This document shows, one piece after another, positions 52,404 through 62,064 of a stretch of DNA of 64,000 nucleotides. Where the stretch lies: the NCBI RefSeq assembly GCF_003314435.2, contig NZ_QNVY02000001.1, positions 1,054,001 to 1,118,000 on the forward strand. Direction: 5' to 3'. Position 1 is the stretch's first letter. Each line of letters opens with the position of its first letter. A model generated the notes under the pieces. It saw only the letters and a list, made by a program, of their open reading frames with translations. It was not told where the DNA came from and did no database searches. The translations under genes were made by a program, and so were the position numbers. The stretch comes from Flavobacterium petrolei. Lineage in GTDB: Bacteria > Bacteroidota > Bacteroidia > Flavobacteriales > Flavobacteriaceae.

Positions 52404-53291
52404 TTACTGTTTTTGAAAAATTTTTTTCATTGAAATTGTTTTTGAATAAAAGGTAATTCGGATTCCCAAAAGTAAAATAATTCCTCCGATAATCATTTGC
52501 AGTGTAATTATTTCATCTAAAAATAACCAAGCTAAAATAGCAGTCAAAACGGCTTGACCGAGCAAACTCAAAGATACTCTTGTAGCTCGCATGTGTTGTG
52601 TGGCATAACTGAGCGATAACCATGCTAAAAGTTGGCAAACTACTGCCTGGATCAACAAGACCAGCCAACCAGCATCAGAAAATCCGGAAAAAGGTTCTTC
52701 TAGTATTAAGCAGAGAATTCCTAAATATAGACTTGAAGAGATTAGGCTGATGGTCATAAATGAAAGCACGTCTACTTTAGAAAGCACTTTTTTACTGATT
52801 AATAAGTAAATGGCATATAAAATACCCGATAACACGGCTAACAGGAATGCAGTGTCAAAATTAAGTTCGATGAAAAACTGAAAACCAACCAGCATAATCA
52901 TTCCGAATAATGAGATTAGAGTTCCAATCCAAAAATTAGTGGCGGGTTTTGTTTTTAAAAATAAAAATGAACCAATGCCCACCCAAAGCGGTGATAAATT
53001 AGTAAGCAGTGAAGCCTGAGTAGCGCTAGATTCTTGAATGGCAATATTCCAAACGGCAACATCTGAGGCAAATAAAATTCCGCAAATTATAGCAGGAATT
53101 AATACTTTGAAAGTTGGAAGCTTGAATTTTTTTGTAATAATGACATACGGCAATAGCAAGGTTACTGCAATTGCCATTCTATAAAAAGCCGAAATTAGTC
53201 CGGGAGTTAACCGAAGTTTAATTAATATTGGAAAAATCGAAATGCAGAGTATCCCAACAATTAAAGCTAATTGCGGTTTTTTTATTTTCAT
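52404..53291 (-). CDS. EamA-family transporter
   Basis: 295 aa with ten helices in two EamA repeats (SIFPILIKLRLTPGLISAFYRM at the start of repeat 1; SLLGQAVLTAILAWLFLDE at the end of repeat 2). Drug/metabolite exporter of unknown substrate; not closely similar to the other EamA protein at 42.7 kb. Starts 12 nt after metG, so probably its operon partner. Confidence 0.88.
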   Translation of the reverse strand: MKIKKPQLALIVGILCISIFPILIKLRLTPGLISAFYRMAIAVTLLLPYVIITKKFKLPTFKVLIPAIICGILFASDVAVWNIAIQESSATQASLLTNLSPLWVGIGSFLFLKTKPATNFWIGTLISLFGMIMLVGFQFFIELNFDTAFLLAVLSGILYAIYLLISKKVLSKVDVLSFMTISLISSSLYLGILCLILEEPFSGFSDAGWLVLLIQAVVCQLLAWLSLSYATQHMRATRVSLSLLGQAVLTAILAWLFLDEIITLQMIIGGIILLLGIRITFYSKTISMKKIFQKQ

Positions 53292-53303
53292 TTTATAATT
53301 TTC

Positions 53304-55364
53304 TTAATTGATTGTCTCTCCATTTGCAACACCATCGGTATCTGGATTTACAAAAACCAGTTTCCCTTCAGCATTGGTAGTCATCAAAATCATTCCTTGA
53401 CTTTCTACGCCACGAAGGTTTCTTGGAGCCAAATTCACTAAAACAGTAACTTTTTTACCAATAATATCTTCTGGTTTAAAACTTTCGGCAATACCAGAAA
53501 CTATGGTGCGAACATCAATTCCGGTATCTACTTTCAAAATCAAAAGCTTGTTGGCTTTCGGCATTTTTTCGGCTTCCAGTATTGTTCCTACGCGAATATC
53601 CATTTTGGCAAAATCCTCAAATTGAATCGCTTCTTTCTGTGGCTCAGCTACTTTATTCTCCGCTTTATTGGCAGTTTTGGTCGCTTCCAGTTTGTCTATT
53701 TGTTTTTGGATTTCCTCGTCTTCAATTTTAGCAAACAATAATTCTGCTTCACCAATTTGGTGTCCAGCCGGAATCAAATCAGAATTTTGAGCAATAGTAT
53801 TCCAGTTCAACGGACTTTCTATTTTTAGAATTCTTGATAATTTTTTTGCTGTAAACGGTAAGAATGGTTCGCAAAGTGAACTCAACGCAGCAGCAATTTG
53901 CAACGCCACATACATTTGCGTTTGCACGCGTTCTGGATTGTCTTTGATTACTTTCCAAGGCTCTTCGTCAGCCAAATATTTATTTCCTAAACGAGCCACA
54001 TTCATCAATTCGCTCAATGCTTCGCGAAATCTGTAACGCTCTACGGAACTTGAAATCACAGCTGGATAGGCTTTCAATTCGGTTAAAGTCGCTTCGTCCA
54101 CTTCTGAAAGTTCGTTCGGTTGTGGTACAATTCCGTTGTAATATTTATTGGTTAAAACCACGACACGATTAATGAAATTCCCGTAAATCGCTACTAATTC
54201 ATTGTTATTTCTCGCCTGAAAATCTTTCCAGGTAAAATCATTATCCTTCGTTTCCGGTGCATTCGATGTCAACGCATAACGCAAAACATCTTGCTGATTC
54301 GGAAACTCTTCTAAATATTCGTGCAGCCAAACCGCCCAGTTTTTAGACGTAGACAATTTATTTCCTTCTAAGTTCAAGAACTCATTTGCAGGAACATTGT
54401 CCGGCAAAATATAACTTCCTTCGGCTTTCAACATCGCAGGGAAAATGATGCAATGGAAAACAATATTGTCTTTCCCAATGAAGTGAACTAGTTTCGTGTC
54501 CTGATCTTTCCAATACGGTTCCCAATCTTTTCCTTCGCGCAAGGCCCATTCTTTGGTGGAAGAAATGTAGCCAATCGGCGCATCAAACCACACGTATAAT
54601 TTTTTTCCTTCGGCACCTTCAACAGGTACATCAATACCCCAATCCAAGTCACGAGTTACCGCACGAGGCTCTAATCCGCCATCAATCCACGATTTTACTT
54701 GTCCGTAAACATTCGGTTTCCAGTCGTTTTTATGTCCAACGAGAATCCATTCTTTCAAGAAATCTTCATAACGGTCCAAAGGCAAAAACCAGTGTTTTGT
54801 TGATTTCATGATTGGAGTTTCTCCGGTGATTGTCGATTTTGGATTAATCAAATCCGTAGCATTCAGCGTTGAACCACATTTTTCACATTGATCACCGTAA
54901 GCTTCTTCGTTGCCGCATTTTGGGCAAGTTCCCACCACAAAACGATCTGCGAGGAACTGATCTGCTTTTGCATCATACAATTGTTCCGTCACTTCCTCAA
55001 TAAAATCCCCTTGTTCATACAGTTTTCTGAAAAATTCCGAAGCCGTATCATGATGAATTTTAGCTGAAGTTCTGGAATAATTATCAAACGAAATTCCAAA
55101 ATCAGAGAACGATTTACGAATGATTCCATCATATTTATCGATTACTTCCTGTGGCGTAATGCCTTCTTTTTTGGCTTTCATCGAAATCGCCACGCCGTGT
55201 TCGTCACTTCCGCAAACAAACAAAACGTCTCTTCCCTGCAATCTTAAATATCTGGAATAAATGTCCGAAGGCACATAAACACCCGCCAAATGACCAATGT
55301 GAATCGGTCCGTTCGTATACGGCAATGCCGCTGTAATCGTATATCTTTTTGGATTCTGTATCAT
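53304..55364 (-). CDS. metG: Methionyl-tRNA synthetase
   Basis: 686 aa class-I synthetase with HIGH as HIGH22-25, zinc knuckle [18 protein letters not shown] (about 148-165), KMSKS variant NKLSTSKNW near residue 343, anticodon-binding helical domain and a C-terminal tRNA-binding OB domain ([19 protein letters not shown]). Charges tRNA-Met. Copy E of the structured repeat lies upstream of the start. Confidence 0.97.
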   Translation of the reverse strand: MIQNPKRYTITAALPYTNGPIHIGHLAGVYVPSDIYSRYLRLQGRDVLFVCGSDEHGVAISMKAKKEGITPQEVIDKYDGIIRKSFSDFGISFDNYSRTSAKIHHDTASEFFRKLYEQGDFIEEVTEQLYDAKADQFLADRFVVGTCPKCGNEEAYGDQCEKCGSTLNATDLINPKSTITGETPIMKSTKHWFLPLDRYEDFLKEWILVGHKNDWKPNVYGQVKSWIDGGLEPRAVTRDLDWGIDVPVEGAEGKKLYVWFDAPIGYISSTKEWALREGKDWEPYWKDQDTKLVHFIGKDNIVFHCIIFPAMLKAEGSYILPDNVPANEFLNLEGNKLSTSKNWAVWLHEYLEEFPNQQDVLRYALTSNAPETKDNDFTWKDFQARNNNELVAIYGNFINRVVVLTNKYYNGIVPQPNELSEVDEATLTELKAYPAVISSSVERYRFREALSELMNVARLGNKYLADEEPWKVIKDNPERVQTQMYVALQIAAALSSLCEPFLPFTAKKLSRILKIESPLNWNTIAQNSDLIPAGHQIGEAELLFAKIEDEEIQKQIDKLEATKTANKAENKVAEPQKEAIQFEDFAKMDIRVGTILEAEKMPKANKLLILKVDTGIDVRTIVSGIAESFKPEDIIGKKVTVLVNLAPRNLRGVESQGMILMTTNAEGKLVFVNPDTDGVANGETIN

Positions 55365-55410
55365 GATTCAATTTTATTGAGTGCAAAAATAAGCATTCCA
55401 ATTTTTATTT

Positions 55411-55490
55411 GAAGCTATTTCCCGCTATACGTTACAATCTTATTGTTTTTAAAGAAAAAACAATAAGGATTTTCACTGCTATCGGGGCTA
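55411..55490 (-). repeat. Dispersed structured repeat, copy E
   Basis: Minus strand: begins TAGCCCCGATAGCAGTGAA, contains CTTATTGTTTTT / AAAAACAATAAG as an internal hairpin and ends TATAGCGGGAAATAGCTTC. Lies between metG and the HNH nuclease gene. Confidence 0.8.
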
Positions 55491-55627
55491 GGGAATCCTA
55501 CATTATAACAATATTTCATTTCAAAATTAGTACTATTGGGTGTTTTGTAAGATTAATTTTTATATTTGAAAAAAGTTGTTTGGCAGGCTGTCTGCTTTAA
55601 TAAAGACTTAAAATAATATCTGCCAAA

Positions 55628-56740
55628 ATGAGTAAAACTACATTTAATAATATAACGAGAAGCGCAATTTGGACAGCATATAGAAGTAATTGTTTTTATT
55701 GCAGTCAATCATTAGATTGGGGAGATTTACATATTGATCATATTATCCCTGAATCTCTTTTACAAAAAGATGAAGAATTTGAAAAAATCAAAGAAGACTT
55801 TGGTTTAGAGAAAAATTTCAATTTAAATGAACTATATAATTTGGTGCCATCGCACAGTAAATGTAATCATAGAAAAAGTGATAATCTTTTTTCAAAGGCA
55901 ACAACACTGTTTTACCTTTCAATTACTCATGAAGCAGAATTAAAAATTAAGGTTGAAATTGAAAAGTTAAAAAGAAATAAAAACAAAGGTCTAATTCTAT
56001 CAAAATTACAATCTGCGCTTTCTTTAAATACTGTTAGTGAAAAAGATATAAAAAAAATCTTAATTGAAGCTGAAAAACAAAATTGGAATATTAAAGAAAT
56101 TAAATTACCATTTGGGATAGAGTTCATAGATAAAATTTATGATATTTTTTATCTTGATACCGATTTTTCAACATTATTAGATAATAAATTATTAATGCAA
56201 AATGATGAAAACTCCTTAGAGTTAGTAAATTATAGTAATGAAAAAATAAATGTTTCTACTCTAAATGAATGGAAAAAAGCGTTAAATGAAGGGTTTTATC
56301 CTTATTCAACATATGCAATAAAATCAGCTTCAACATTTACATTCTTTGAAGAGTTAATCGAAGCTTTAAAGAAAGCGAAAATGCCAAAAGTGTCATTTAT
56401 TAGTGAGCCCTGGTTAGAAATAGATATGTTAGATCATTTATCACCTAGCATTCTTATGGATGTTGAGAGAGAATTGTCACAATATATTCAAAATAGACTA
56501 TCTATTGGAGATTTAGTTAGACAAGGTGTCGTTAAAATTAACAATCCCTATCCTTATAAAATATCTTTGGAGTTTGGAGGTTTTGAAACTTCATTTATTG
56601 AACAATTTAGAGCTGATTTTAATGACGATGGTATTGAAGATATATTTGTCAGAGGTTGGACAAGAGCAGTTGGAGGAACTATGGGATTTGGGTTCACTTC
56701 AATTTTAACTAAATTATCAGAAAAGCATTTAATTGAATAA
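55628..56740 (+). CDS. HNH-endonuclease-like protein with C-terminal Asp-rich loop domain
   Basis: 370 aa. N-terminal HNH domain: CFYC (Cys22, Cys25), LHIDHIIPESL (His35, Asp37, His38), HSKCNHRKSDN (Cys79, Asn80, His81). A long lysine-rich helical region follows (about 95-260), and the end holds RADFNDDGIEDIFVRGWTR, a calcium-loop pattern like FG-GAP/EF-hand repeats. No partner gene (no methylase, helicase or immunity protein) is visible, and codon use looks more AT-rich than around it, so it is a likely acquired accessory or defence gene. Target unknown. Confidence 0.75.
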   Translation: MSKTTFNNITRSAIWTAYRSNCFYCSQSLDWGDLHIDHIIPESLLQKDEEFEKIKEDFGLEKNFNLNELYNLVPSHSKCNHRKSDNLFSKATTLFYLSITHEAELKIKVEIEKLKRNKNKGLILSKLQSALSLNTVSEKDIKKILIEAEKQNWNIKEIKLPFGIEFIDKIYDIFYLDTDFSTLLDNKLLMQNDENSLELVNYSNEKINVSTLNEWKKALNEGFYPYSTYAIKSASTFTFFEELIEALKKAKMPKVSFISEPWLEIDMLDHLSPSILMDVERELSQYIQNRLSIGDLVRQGVVKINNPYPYKISLEFGGFETSFIEQFRADFNDDGIEDIFVRGWTRAVGGTMGFGFTSILTKLSEKHLIE

Positions 56741-56836
56741 GATAATATGAGTAAAAGGTATGTAGTTAAATTGTATAACCCATCTTTACGAAGTCTCTTG
56801 ATTTTATACTTCTTCATTGAAAAATCTACTTTTTTA

Positions 56837-56844
56837 TATCTTTG
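56837..56844 (+). promoter_or_regulatory. Putative -7 box of the 56-residue protein gene
   Basis: TATCTTTG, exact TAnnTTTG, 27 nt before the ATG at 56872. Confidence 0.5.
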
Positions 56845-56871
56845 CAAAACAAACTAAAGAAGATTGTAATC

Positions 56872-57042
56872 ATGGCAAAAGGACCCGAAAAAAACACTAA
56901 AAATAAGGCTTTACATACCAAACTGCTAAATCGGAAAAAGGCTAAACTTCAGGAGGAAAAAAAAGAAAAAGCAGCACGTTTAAAAGCTTTGGTTACAAAA
57001 ATGAATCAGAATAAGATTAGTAACGAATCTGATATCAGTTAA
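56872..57042 (+). CDS. Small lysine-rich cytosolic protein
   Basis: 56 aa (MAKGPEKNTKNKALHTKLL...), almost entirely charged and helical (RKKAKLQEEKKEKAARLKAL) with a short polar tail. Too short and simple for a family call; such small basic proteins in Bacteroidota are often ribosome- or RNA-associated, but nothing here proves it. Start chosen at the ATG 27 nt after the -7 box; the frame also opens ten codons upstream. Confidence 0.65.
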   Translation: MAKGPEKNTKNKALHTKLLNRKKAKLQEEKKEKAARLKALVTKMNQNKISNESDIS

Positions 57043-57222
57043 ATGTTGTCATTTATTAATCTCTATTCTATTTGACATGAGCGATGGCGAATTGCGAAAG
57101 TAAATCCGTGGATAAAAATGACTTTGCAATTCTTCCCTGTTTCACACTAAATTTGCAGTAGATCTTCAAAATACAATTCGAAGCCTATTTACAATCCATT
57201 CACATAATTTTGAGCAGAAAAA

Positions 57223-57747
57223 ATGAAATCGTATCCAGAACACTTACAAATCGTCAATACTTTTCATGAACTTGGAGAAACCATTGCTGCTGCCCAATTT
57301 TTAATTGAAGAATATGGTTTAGAAAACGCCAATTTCAAAGGGTTTGAATTAAGAGAAAAAGCCAAACCAGAATTTATCCTGATGACCACTGAAGGCGCTC
57401 TCGGCGAACCTCAAATCATCCGCATCCCTGAAAACACTTTTGAATATCCACTCCATTTAATGCTCAATTTGCTGATGCATGAAATGATTCACGTGAGTCA
57501 AAAAACAAAAGAAAACTTGGTTGAAGATAAAAATGAAAGGGAATGGCAAGCGTATTTTGAAATGCTTTTTCATGTAAAATTTCCTCAAGTTCCTGAACTT
57601 CCAGATTTTCACAAACGCTTCTTTGCAAAAAAAGCGTTGGAGTATTACAATAGAATGGGCGAAGGTTCTGAACTCCAATTAAAATACGCCAATCAAAAAC
57701 TGGAAACAGACAATTTGTTGTCATTTCTGGAGGCAAAAATACAATAG
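57223..57747 (+). CDS. Hypothetical protein with HExxH zincin-like motif
   Basis: 174 aa. Central HEMIH (in LMHEMIHVSQKTKENL) with acidic residues 18-20 positions later (EDKNEREWQAYFEML), the spacing of a minimal zincin active site; no signal peptide, so cytosolic. N-terminal half is helical and the C-terminus (ELQLKYANQKLETDN) is a coiled region. Conserved in Flavobacteriaceae by my recollection, with unknown function. Possible small metalloprotease or inactive relative. Confidence 0.65.
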   Translation: MKSYPEHLQIVNTFHELGETIAAAQFLIEEYGLENANFKGFELREKAKPEFILMTTEGALGEPQIIRIPENTFEYPLHLMLNLLMHEMIHVSQKTKENLVEDKNEREWQAYFEMLFHVKFPQVPELPDFHKRFFAKKALEYYNRMGEGSELQLKYANQKLETDNLLSFLEAKIQ

Positions 57748-57851
57748 CTCTTTTCTTGTTTCCAAGATTCTACTGATGTGTTTCTTATTTTAAATAAAAA
57801 ACAATAAATCAAGAAAGAGATTCATTATTTTTCGTAACTTTATGTTTAACA

Positions 57852-58274
57852 ATGTCTTACGAAAATAAAATGAAATCCTCTCACCAAACTATGACTCATT
57901 TATACGAACACTTAGGCAAAGTGTTCTATTCTATTGCGGCTATAGACAAAACCATTCGTAAAGAAGAAATCGAGAAACTGAAACAAATCATAAAAACGGA
58001 ATGGCTTCCGCTGGAAAATAGTTCAAATGAATTTGGGGATGATGCTGCTTATGAAATCGAAATCGTTTTTGACTGGCTTGTTGCCAATGAATGGGAATTG
58101 GAACAAGTCATGCCCGACTTTAAAATTTTCAGGGAAGAACATCTACACTTATTCACTCCAGAAATTAATGCCCTAATTCTAAAAACTGCTAACGCCATAG
58201 CTTCTTCATTCTCAGGAAAAAATAAATCGGAACACGTTTTAATAAGTCAACTAAGCGCGATTCTATTGCAATAA
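57852..58274 (+). CDS. Hypothetical helical protein, TerB-like
   Basis: 140 aa, all-helical prediction. The segment LGKVFYSIAAIDKTIRKEEIEKLKQII resembles the first helical pair of TerB/DjlA-like domains (acidic metal-binding family), followed by FDWLVANEWELEQVMPDF. No signal peptide or membrane helix. Assignment is tentative; no neighbour gives a clear role. Confidence 0.55.
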   Translation: MSYENKMKSSHQTMTHLYEHLGKVFYSIAAIDKTIRKEEIEKLKQIIKTEWLPLENSSNEFGDDAAYEIEIVFDWLVANEWELEQVMPDFKIFREEHLHLFTPEINALILKTANAIASSFSGKNKSEHVLISQLSAILLQ

Positions 58275-58315
58275 AACAGGAAAAAACAATCTACTTTAAC
58301 TTAAAAAGCAAAGAC

Positions 58316-58756
58316 ATGAAAAGACAAACTGGCATTTGGATAGATTCCTCAAAAGCAATAATTGTTGCTCTTGATGGTGAAACAGAAAAAATTACCGAAA
58401 TAGATTCCGAGGTTGAAAATAGTGTACATCATAATGACGAAGGTAATAAAGGAACTTTCTCAGGAGTTCATCATGGCAATAGCGACAAAAAATTTGAGAA
58501 CAGAAAAGAACAAGAACTGGATTATTTTATAAAATCTGTTCTTTCGTATGTGAAAAAATCAGATGAACTTATTGTTTTTGGCCCGGCGCAAACCAAAACA
58601 AAACTGGAACAAAAATTAATGAAAGATCATTTAATTGAACCCGGAAAACTAAAAGCCGTAGAAACCGCAGACAAAATGACGTTAAATCAAATTGTGGAGA
58701 AAGTGCGTAGGTTCTACAATCCTTATGAATACAAAGAACCAAAGCCAAAAAGCTAA
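58316..58756 (+). CDS. Hypothetical protein, possible eRF1/host-attachment-like domain
   Basis: 146 aa. Starts RQTGIWIDSSKAIIVALDGE and ends with SVLSYVKKSDELIVFGPAQTKTKLEQKL, an alternating beta-alpha pattern that recalls baeRF/host-attachment proteins (an RNase-H-like/eRF1-like fold). The middle (residues 40-65) is histidine- and serine-rich and probably disordered. Weak call. Comes 41 nt after the TerB-like gene on the same strand, so the two may be co-transcribed. Confidence 0.45.
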   Translation: MKRQTGIWIDSSKAIIVALDGETEKITEIDSEVENSVHHNDEGNKGTFSGVHHGNSDKKFENRKEQELDYFIKSVLSYVKKSDELIVFGPAQTKTKLEQKLMKDHLIEPGKLKAVETADKMTLNQIVEKVRRFYNPYEYKEPKPKS

Positions 58757-58959
58757 TTGACCACAACAAAACAATTTAGAAACTACAGCACTATTTAAGT
58801 TGTAGTTTTTTTATGTTTATATTCGAACGAAATTATATTATTCATCAAAATTCTAAAGAAAACTATAAAAAACTTTCCTTTGGTATTTTTTTGCTTTTCT
58901 TTATACACGAGATTCTAAACTCCATTTATTTTAGATTTTATCAAGTATCCAAATCATTT

Positions 58960-60927
58960 ATGAGAACCGGAAAACAAAAAATAATCCTTGCTGTGAAAAT
59001 ACTTTTTGTATTATTTGCCATCATGATTATTGCTTTTTACATATTTCGTGATGCCGTTTTACAACAAACCATCGCTAAGGTATCACATGAAATGGAGGTG
59101 GATTACAACAGCACTTTTTCAATAAAAAAAGCGTCTTTTGACGGATTATCGGGCTTGAATCTTACCGAAATAATTCTGGTTCCAAAAAATGCAGACACTC
59201 TTTTTAAAATTCAAAAACTAAAAACCAGTGTCAATTTATGGAAATTAATCACCGGCGACTTGCAACTTGGAACTCTAGAAATGCAAAATGGTTTTGTCCA
59301 GTTAGTAAAAAAAGGAAAGTCGGGAAATTATGATGCATTTCTAAAAAAAGACAATCAAACAGAAATACGCGACGAGAAAAGAAATTACGCTCAGTTTGCC
59401 TACAGAATAATCTCAAAAGCGCTGAATTTAGTCCCAACGGATATGATTCTAGACAATCTTTCTTTCCGACTCGATGATAACGGAAAAAAGGCAACCATCA
59501 ATTTCCAAAAACTGCGATTGGTCAATAAACAGCTCGAAACTTCGATAAAAGTTCAAACCAATACGATTTCACAACGATGGAAAATTAAAGGATTTGCCGA
59601 TCCAAGAAACAAAAAAGTCGATATTCGTTTCGTAAATATTGATACCGGCGCCATCCAAATGCCATATTTAGACGAGCGTTTCAACCTGAAGTCAAGCTTT
59701 GACTCGATTCGATTGAACATTCAAAACATTGATAAAGACGGTGATGAACTGCATATTGATGGATTTATAGCTATTGCCAATTTAAAAATCAATCATCCAA
59801 AAATTGCCAGTAAAGATGTACTACTAAAAAGTGCCAAATTTGATTACCGATTCTTATTGGGTTCTGATTTTATTTCGATAGACAGCAGCTCAACGGTTCA
59901 ATTGAATAAAATTAAATTTCACCCTTACTTGGCGTACGAAAATGAAAAAGACACGATTTATAAACTAAAAGTAACTATTCCAAAAATGAAAGCACAGGAT
60001 TTTATCACTTCGCTTCCTGATGGTTTATTTACGCACTTTCAGGGAATGGAAGCCACAGGTACTTTCGACTACAAACTGGATTTTGCTTTTAACCAAAACA
60101 AAACCAATCAGCTGGTTTTTGACAGTAAATTGAAGAAAGAAAATCTAAAAATTACAAAATACGGCGAAGCGAATCTGAATAAACTCAATGGAGAATTTGT
60201 ATATCGTGCACTTATCAAAAATGTATTGCAGCGACCGGTTTTAGTTGGTTCAGCCAATCCAAATTATACGCCTTTAGACCAAATTTCACCGTATTTAAGA
60301 AAGTCGGTTTTAACAACAGAAGATCCTTCTTTCTTTTCGCACCGTGGTTTTATCAGCGAAGCATTCAAACAATCCATCGTGAAAAACATCAGAACCAAAA
60401 AGTTCTCCCGTGGTGCTAGTACCATCAGCATGCAATTAGTAAAAAATGCTTTTCTAAGTCGGGAGAAAACCGTATCCCGTAAACTAGAGGAAATATTATT
60501 GGTTTACATTCTGGAAAATAACCGGATTGTAAGCAAGGAACGCATGCTCGAAGTGTATTTTAATATTATCGAATGGGGTCCAAATGTATATGGAATTGGT
60601 GAAGCAAGTCAGTTTTATTTCCAAAAAACACCTTTAGAATTATCGCTCAACGAATGCTTGTATCTCGCCCGAATTATTCCAAGTCCTAAGAAATTCATGT
60701 ATCAGTTTAACGATCAGGGAATGTTGAAAGATTTTGCTGTAAAACAAGAATCGTTCTTGACCAATATCATGTTTCGAAGAGGACTTTTGACTCCTGAAGA
60801 CACTATTTACAAGTCATTACCCATACTGATTTCAGGACCTGCAAAATCTTTTATCAAATTCAAAGTACAAGATTCAACGCTAATAAAAGTAGATTCTTTA
60901 TCAATTGAAGAGGAATTTGATCTTTAA
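58960..60927 (+). CDS. GT51 peptidoglycan glycosyltransferase with AsmA-like N-terminal region
   Basis: 655 aa. One N-terminal membrane helix (about 8-28, ILAVKILFVLFAIMIIAFYI), then ~400 residues of AsmA/DUF3971-like beta structure (LKTSVNLWKLITGDLQLGTLEM, TINFQKLRLVNKQLE), then a GT51 domain from about residue 445: LTTEDPSFFSHRG with the catalytic Glu, GASTISMQLVKNAFL, ERMLEVYFNIIEWG. No penicillin-binding transpeptidase domain. Predicted periplasmic monofunctional glycan polymerase fused to a lipid-transfer-like module. ATG at 58960 chosen: it places the helix at the N-terminus; the frame is open 49 codons further up. Confidence 0.85.
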   Translation: MRTGKQKIILAVKILFVLFAIMIIAFYIFRDAVLQQTIAKVSHEMEVDYNSTFSIKKASFDGLSGLNLTEIILVPKNADTLFKIQKLKTSVNLWKLITGDLQLGTLEMQNGFVQLVKKGKSGNYDAFLKKDNQTEIRDEKRNYAQFAYRIISKALNLVPTDMILDNLSFRLDDNGKKATINFQKLRLVNKQLETSIKVQTNTISQRWKIKGFADPRNKKVDIRFVNIDTGAIQMPYLDERFNLKSSFDSIRLNIQNIDKDGDELHIDGFIAIANLKINHPKIASKDVLLKSAKFDYRFLLGSDFISIDSSSTVQLNKIKFHPYLAYENEKDTIYKLKVTIPKMKAQDFITSLPDGLFTHFQGMEATGTFDYKLDFAFNQNKTNQLVFDSKLKKENLKITKYGEANLNKLNGEFVYRALIKNVLQRPVLVGSANPNYTPLDQISPYLRKSVLTTEDPSFFSHRGFISEAFKQSIVKNIRTKKFSRGASTISMQLVKNAFLSREKTVSRKLEEILLVYILENNRIVSKERMLEVYFNIIEWGPNVYGIGEASQFYFQKTPLELSLNECLYLARIIPSPKKFMYQFNDQGMLKDFAVKQESFLTNIMFRRGLLTPEDTIYKSLPILISGPAKSFIKFKVQDSTLIKVDSLSIEEEFDL

Positions 60928-60950
60928 TAATTGGGAATTATAAATAGAAA

Positions 60951-61011
60951 TTGTCATTCCTACAAAGGAGGAATCTCACATAGTGGGATTCCTCCTTTGT
61001 AGGAATGACAA
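60951..61011. repeat. 25-bp perfect hairpin between convergent genes
   Basis: Stem 60951-60975 pairs with 60987-61011 without a mismatch, 11-nt loop TCACATAGTGG. Stem core CATTCCTACAAAGGAGGAAT. Ends in AAAAAA on one side. Sits between the convergent GT51 and aldo/keto reductase genes and may act as a terminator for both; such TCATTCC...GGAATGA elements also occur as dispersed repeats in Flavobacteria. Confidence 0.75.
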
Positions 61012-61026
61012 AAAATGGATTTTTAT

Positions 61027-62064
61027 TTACGGTGCCGGATCTGGAATCACGGCTTGTACTTCATCAATCGCTTTTAGAATTTCATCCGAAAGTGTAACTT
61101 GAATCGTATCAATATTTTCTTTTAATTGTTCCAATGTTGTTGCGCCAATAATTGTGCTAGTTACAAACGGCTGTTGTGCAATAAATGCCAAAGACAATTC
61201 CGTTAAAGTCAGTCCGTTTTTTTTTGCTATCTCCTGATACAATCGTGTAGCTTCAGTACTTTGTGCGCTGTTGTATCGAGAATACTGCGGAAACAATTTG
61301 ATTCTGGCATTTGGATGCGCTTCACCAGTTAGGAATTTTCCAGACAAAACCCCAAAAGCCATCGGCGAATACGCCAATAAACCTACATTTTCTCTCAGGC
61401 AAACTTCAGCAGAACCGTTTTCAAAAAGTCTGTTTAACAATGAATATGGGTTTTGAATCGTTTTTACTCTTGGCAAATTATTGTATTTACTCTCTTCCAG
61501 AAAACGCATGATTCCCCAAGGATTTTCATTTGAAAGTCCAATATGTTTGATTTTTCCTTCTTTGACAAAACCGTCTAATGTTTCAAGAACATTATGAATG
61601 TTATCTTCCCAATCATCATCCTGTACTTTGAAACCGCGTTGTCCAAAATAATTGGTTTTGCGTTCTGGCCAATGCAATTGGTACAAATCGATATAATCTG
61701 TTTGTAAGCGCTGTAAACTATTATCCAATGCAAACTTGATACTGGCTGGTGAGAAATCTAACTTTTCTCTCATGTAGCCAAAATTTGGATTAGGTCCGGC
61801 AATTTTGGATGCCAAAACTACTTCTTCTCTTTTTCCTGTTTTTTTGAACCAAGTCCCAAGAATTTTCTCGGTACTTCCGTAGGTTTCCTCGCGCCCGGGA
61901 ACCGAATACATTTCGGCAGTATCAAAGAAATTAACCCCATTTTCTAAAGCATAATCCATTTGGGCATGACCATCAGCTTCGGTGTTTTGCTCTCCAAAAG
62001 TCATCGTTCCAAGGCAAATCTTGCTGACTTTTACATCAGTATTCGGTAAAGTTGTGTATTTCAT
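61027..62064 (-). CDS. Aldo/keto reductase (Tas-like)
   Basis: 345 aa NADPH-dependent oxidoreductase of TIM-barrel fold. Catalytic residues by pattern: Asp and Tyr in NFFDTAEMYSVPGREETYGS, Lys in VVLASKIAG, His in LYQLHWPE. C-terminal cofactor segment TSTIIGATTLEQLKENID. The long form with an added loop (GKREEVVLASK, KTNYFGQRGFKVQDDDWEDN) belongs with the Tas/YajO-type subgroup. Substrate unknown. Confidence 0.93.
   Translation of the reverse strand: MKYTTLPNTDVKVSKICLGTMTFGEQNTEADGHAQMDYALENGVNFFDTAEMYSVPGREETYGSTEKILGTWFKKTGKREEVVLASKIAGPNPNFGYMREKLDFSPASIKFALDNSLQRLQTDYIDLYQLHWPERKTNYFGQRGFKVQDDDWEDNIHNVLETLDGFVKEGKIKHIGLSNENPWGIMRFLEESKYNNLPRVKTIQNPYSLLNRLFENGSAEVCLRENVGLLAYSPMAFGVLSGKFLTGEAHPNARIKLFPQYSRYNSAQSTEATRLYQEIAKKNGLTLTELSLAFIAQQPFVTSTIIGATTLEQLKENIDTIQVTLSDEILKAIDEVQAVIPDPAP

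Noticed and set aside
56747-56857. 36-codon frame behind the HNH gene starting MSKRYVVKLYNP
   Set aside because: Overlaps the promoter of the following gene, no family similarity, not supported beyond chance.
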